Source: Hygrophila difformis
Taxonomy: Eukaryota; Streptophyta; Magnoliopsida; Lamiales; Acanthaceae
Reading direction: 5' to 3'
Assembly (NCBI GenBank): GCA_030278955.1
Contig: JAOANR010000009.1
Location: 38,464,945-38,528,944 of the forward strand
Length of the DNA stretch: 64,000 bases
Below the pieces are notes generated by a model. It searched no databases. It saw only the letters and a list, made by a program, of their open reading frames with translations, and had not been told where the DNA came from. Of this stretch, positions 59,733-64,000 are shown piece after piece. Both the position numbers and the translations under genes were made by a program. The first letter of the stretch is position 1. Every line of letters begins with the position of its first letter.

Positions 59733-59968
59733 CTGTAGTTGCGAGCTACACCTCTACAGCTGTAGAGCTGTACTGTTGGGAGCTTTAGGAGCTGTGGCTA
59801 TTAGTTTTTTCATAAGTGTTCCGTACAAGTGGTTGTAGCTGTTAAAAATTTTATTTTGAAGAGAAAAATTAATTATATTGAGAATGTAGCTTTTGAAATT
59901 TTCCAAAAGCTATTTACCGTAGCTTATGATCATAGAGCTTTTCGGAGCTGTAATTCACAACTACAGCC
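59733..59968. mobile_element. Small inverted-repeat element with GAGCTGTAG words
   Basis: Left end CTGTAGTTGCGAGCTACA and right end (inward) CTGTAGTTGTGAATTACAGC are imperfect inverted repeats. Subterminal parts are full of AGCTGT/ACAGCT words. It may be a MITE; duplication not resolved. Confidence 0.4.
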
Positions 59969-60523
59969 TTAAAAAAAACTAGCGTGCATAACAAGACTAT
60001 TGTTTTAAAATAAAAGCTAAAGTTACTCAAATCTCCCAAAAACTTCCAAAAGTTGCTTGCAGAATAAACATTAATGGAACAAAGAATATAAACTAATAAT
60101 ATGAGAGTTATTAGGGTATTATAGAGGGTTTTGACTAGTTTCATGTAATGTGGTTAATTCCAACTGTTTGATCAATTTTAATTTCGATGGTCCAGATTAA
60201 TTGAAATGATAAATTAGTGAATTTGGAGAACATATTATTATGTCTATACATTTTATTGGCACACGTATTTACATATATAATAATATACACAATCCAAGGA
60301 TACAAGTACCATCACCAGTTTTGTGTTTTAAATCGTAATGTTGTAATCTTGTATTGATATTTGATACTTTACTCGTTTGGTTTTGATATTTTACTTGTTT
60401 TTACTTGTTTGTTTATATACTTGTTTTTATCGGGTATCAACAAAAGAAATGACCTATAAATTTCACATGTTATTTTATCTAACTCAAACAAATGTTTTTG
60501 GTTGTTTTTAATAAAAAGATATA

Positions 60524-60785
60524 CTACCTCTGTTCTCATATAAATGCACCCTTCATACATTTCACGTAGTCCAAGACACATTTTTAAATGTTTATAGCTC
60601 AAACTGTATATAAGTAAAAAAAATATAAAAATTTGATATTATAAAACTATGTGATTAGACGAATCTAACAAGATCTCATGTGACTATGTTTTTTCTTATA
60701 TAACTATGTCTAAAAAATTAGTCAAAGTTATCCAATGAATAGTTATTACTATGCAAATGGTTCACTTATATGAGAACGGAGGTAG
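60524..60785. mobile_element. Stowaway-type MITE
   Basis: CTACCTCTGTTCTCATATAA and its complement at the right end, 262 bases, flanked by TA (60522-60523, 60786-60787). Interior is related to the MITE at 4447. Confidence 0.85.
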
Positions 60786-60859
60786 TATATATATATATAT
60801 ATATATATTGATAAATCAATCATAATATTGATAAATGCATGCCAAATAATTAGTATATA

Positions 60860-61119
60860 CTTCCTCCATCTCACAATATTTGTTATTGACCCACTTTTCA
60901 CGCAATCAAATGTATATTTTAAATCATTAATAACTCAAATTCGGTACAAGTAAAAATTCTAAATGTTCGATATTTAAAAATTACATGACGAGACGCATCT
61001 AACAAGATCTCACTTGGCTCTATTTTAATTTGTATAACTATGATAAAACTTTAAGTGAAAGTTTATATGTGAATAGTATCACTTTACCAAATGTAAAAAT
61101 CCTTGTGAGACGGAGGAAG
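60860..61119. mobile_element. Stowaway-type MITE
   Basis: CTTCCTCCATCTCACA and TGTGAGACGGAGGAAG ends, 260 bases, flanked by TA (60858-60859, 61120-61121). Same family as the neighbour at 60524. Confidence 0.85.
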
Positions 61120-61336
61120 TATAATTCAAAAGAATAAACAAATTAAAGATATAGTTTAGAGTGAAATTGAAGATATTCATCTATCCTGTACAAAGGAAAA
61201 AAAAAAATTATTTCGCAACTAAAAGATTCGTTTGCTAACTCTTGAAAATCAACCAGATCGAATTTTTCAGTTGCAAATTTCTTGGTAGGTAAATACTTTG
61301 CGACCGAAAAACAAAAGTAGATCAAAATTTTACAAA

Positions 61337-61370
<34 letters not shown>

Positions 61371-62790
61371 TAGCTAATTTGGATTCTAAAATGACGAACA
61401 TATTTTGATAGCTAGTCGGCGACAGAAAATAATTGAATTATACTTCATATATTTGATCGGAATTGGTACATCTAAATGACAAATTCTTATTGTGACCCAC
61501 CTTTATGGCTTTTGAATAAAACACAAGGTGGGATTGATCAATTGGGGGGACACACATGCATATAATTGTAAATAAATGCATAGATACATAGATGGATACA
61601 TAGATACATACATACATGTACTAGTGCTAGTATTGTCTTTGTTAGGAAGTTGGAGTGATCCATGATTCTATTCATGTAAGAAAACAAAAAATTTAGGAAA
61701 TGATGAGGACGAGACTCCACCTTATCAATTCTTCAGGACTGAAATTTCTTGTCAGAATTCCCATGTGTCATTGACTATGTGTTGTTTCCCATTTCCGGCC
61801 CCTTTTTTAAGTTTTTATCCTCCATTCGACCATTCCTCATTCCTCATTTCCTTCTACTTACATCATATCACTACATGATACATCCATCGTTCTTCCCTCT
61901 CTTTATTCATTTTACTTTAAATTAAAAACATTCTCTCCCTCTCTTTCTTACACATACACACACTAGATATGAAATAAAAAATAAAAAATAAAATAAAAAT
62001 ACTCTACACTAACTGATTTTTCCTTCGCATAAAATTATAAATTTTGTTACATTTCATAGATGAATGAATGCATTTTTAGTTTAATTTGTAGCTTCTTAAA
62101 TGCAGACTACCAAACTCTTTTTTTTTTTGTTCATTTAAAAGTAAACCTATATTTTACGAATATTTTAGTTGATTGATGTCATTTTATGCGTAAATAAAAT
62201 TCATTTTAATATATTTTTTATTTTTATTTTTAATGTTATGTTTGGGTTTGGTTAAATATGAAATTTAAGGATTAATTCCCAAAAATATAACCCTAAACTT
62301 ATCATGATTAGCTATTTTTACACCCCAAAACTTATTTTTTTGATTAAAAATACAGCTAAACTTTAGGTCTTCAGAAAAATCTACACTTATATCATTTTAA
62401 ATATCAAATTAAACCCTATCGAAATTCTTAAATATCTCATTTTGGTACTAAAAATTTGAAAGGAATCTCATTTCTTCACCCTCAAAACTTAAAATATAAA
62501 ATATAGTTATCCAACTATAAAAAAAGTTTAATACTTGCTCATAAAAGTATTGAAAAACAACCAACCCCTCCTCTAAACTTGGTATTATCATAGCATAAAT
62601 TTGATTTTTTGGTTTGTAGTAATAACTAATTAAAGATAATCAAATCCTAATGAAGTATTAATTATAAAAAATTCTTAATAATGAATTTGGAAAAAAGAGA
62701 AATAACAAATAAAAAAATATATAACTAATGGATACAAAATCTGTAAATGCAACAAAAAAATGATTAAACAAGTAAAACTAAAAAATAATA
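61120..62790. other. Non-coding AT-rich DNA
   Basis: No gene. Poly-A run of 29 at 61340-61368; short ATACATAG-type repeats near 61580-61620. Confidence 0.6.
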
Positions 62791-62980
62791 CTCCCTCCGT
62801 CCCATTCCAAATGTGCTACTTACTATTTTTGGATGTCCCATTACAAATGTCTTCTTTCTATAAATAGAAATAATTTTCCCCTTCAACAACTATGTGGACC
62901 CCAACATATACTCACAAACCAACTCTACCTTAATTCACGTGCCCAACAGTAACAAGACACTTGGAGTGGGACAGAGGGAG
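62791..62980. mobile_element. Stowaway-type MITE
   Basis: CTCCCTCCGTCCCATTCCAA and the complementary right end TTGGAGTGGGACAGAGGGAG, 190 bases, TA on both sides (62789-62790, 62981-62982). Confidence 0.9.
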
Positions 62981-62982
62981 TA

Positions 62983-63469
62983 GATCTTTAAAAAAGTATT
63001 GTAAATTAGTTATAATGTTAGAAATAGGAAAAACAATCATGAGGCGGGTTCGAGCCTTTGTGTATGCAGAATTATACTTGAAGGTCCCTTAAATTTCAAA
63101 ATTCGGTTATCGTCGTTAGTGCAGTGTTCTAACTACGTGTTTGTGAAAGCAGTAAAGAACGCAAGCGTTTGTTGACCCAGTTCGGTTTTGCAACCTACAT
63201 CTGGGGGATACCAATTCAGGCGACTCTTACTCGACTAAAGACCAAGAATACAGACACTCTATCCAATGCCTAATATCTGTAACCAAACTCAAACACTAGA
63301 TGAACGATCTAGTCGAGCAGACGTAGTTAGGACTCCCCCTCAACACGTCTGTAGGGAAAACACCCTAATTGGAATCACCAAGGCACGATCACCATCTGTC
63401 ATCCACCATGGCCTTCATCTGATCGCTGAATTGCTCCAGAATTCTTTTTTGATTGTAGATCATAATACC
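62983..63469. other. Non-coding; possible fragment of another LTR
   Basis: 63120-63420 is less AT-rich, with text (TTGACCCAGTTCGG, ACCTACATCTGGGGG) reminiscent of Copia LTR ends. No gene, and no boundaries could be set. Confidence 0.3.
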
Positions 63470-64000
63470 TGTAACACCCCTGTTTTTGGTCACCCAGGTC
63501 GGGATGTCACCGCCACACCTCCCTAGCAAGACACGGTTTCTCCGAGCTTGCTAAAGAGATGCAAGGCTATGGTTTTTCAGAATTTAAAACATTCAAACAG
63601 CCCATTCATATATAATTTAAAAATAATGTCATTACAGTTGCAGCGGAAAATAATATCTACGTATATAATGCAGCGGAATATAAAAATAGGGCCAACATGG
63701 CCTAATCACGGGTTAAACAGGCCCGTTCACGCAAGATCTAGTCTAAACAAAATTTAAGAATAAAGTGTTCCCCAACATTCCCATGAACGCATATGATGAT
63801 GCATATTCTTCAGCTCTGAAAGAAACAGGGAAAAAGTATGGTTTGGTCAGCAAAGATTTGCTGAGTAAGTTAACAGAGACATGATTATGAGGTTTCAAAG
63901 CCTTTAATTAGATTTAAAGAAAACATGTTCATACAAGACATGATTTAATTTTATCCATCTAATAATAATTTAATTGCATAATTTAAAAGACAATGATTTC
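63470..64000 (-). repeat. Element E: start of another LTR of the A-D type
   Basis: Begins TGTAACACCCCTG at 63470, followed by the conserved block CACCTCCCTAGCAAGACACGG and GCAGCGGAAAATAA-type sequence. The first 70 bases match A, C and D with changes; the rest is diverged. Cut by the window end. Confidence 0.75.

Overview
This is plant nuclear DNA made almost entirely of nested and decaying transposable elements. The evidence is a chromovirus-type Ty3/Gypsy integrase and chromodomain, a Tork/Tnt1-like Copia element, a Mutator-like transposase, a plant Helitron Rep/helicase, Stowaway, hAT and Harbinger-type MITEs, and spliced plant B3-domain gene remnants. A eudicot is likely, but I cannot name the species. 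I see no intact ordinary host gene.

Layout. 1-7273: Ty3/Gypsy element A on the minus strand (3' LTR cut by the window edge, short internal region with broken gag, long 5' LTR carrying a MITE inside a MITE). 7274-9129 plus 26744-27296: a Helitron Rep/Pif1-helicase gene, interrupted first by A and then by element B. 9130-26738: Gypsy element B on the plus strand with target-site duplication ACTAA. It keeps a small coiled-coil ORF, an integrase tail and a chromodomain. Its 3' LTR is split by element C (15905-25561, minus strand, duplication GTTCG). 27297-38178: probable 3' cargo of the Helitron, with two spliced B3-domain pseudogenes on opposite strands, an RPA-like exon pair and a candidate Helitron terminus. 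38247-47436: element D, a close relative of C whose 5' LTR is cut off and joined directly to a Mutator-like transposase (47437-49572, minus). 49600-52535: AT-rich DNA with palindromic repeats and a hAT MITE. 52536-59298: a young Copia element, duplication CCGCC, with broken reading frames. 59304-63469: non-coding DNA with a SINE-like element and several MITEs. 63470-64000: the start of a fifth LTR of the A-D type.

The most interesting part is the family of large non-autonomous chromovirus derivatives B, C and D. They lack protease and reverse transcriptase but keep the same plan: primer binding site, a short sense coiled-coil protein starting MAEPN, an antisense spliced gene resembling the plant 'Transposase_32'/Grande-type proteins (lost from B), an integrase tail with chromodomain, the polypurine tract, and LTRs of about 2.5-2.8 kb. 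Two RNA-like structures stand out. One is a hairpin just upstream of the polypurine tract whose stem changes in a compensated way while the purine loop stays the same. The other is a tandem array of hairpins in the LTR with constant loop CACTAACGAGGC and covarying stems.

Order of events read from the nesting: Helitron first, then A and B into its helicase gene, then C into the 3' LTR of B. The Copia element is recent: by eye its LTRs differ by about six substitutions and one indel in 938 bases.
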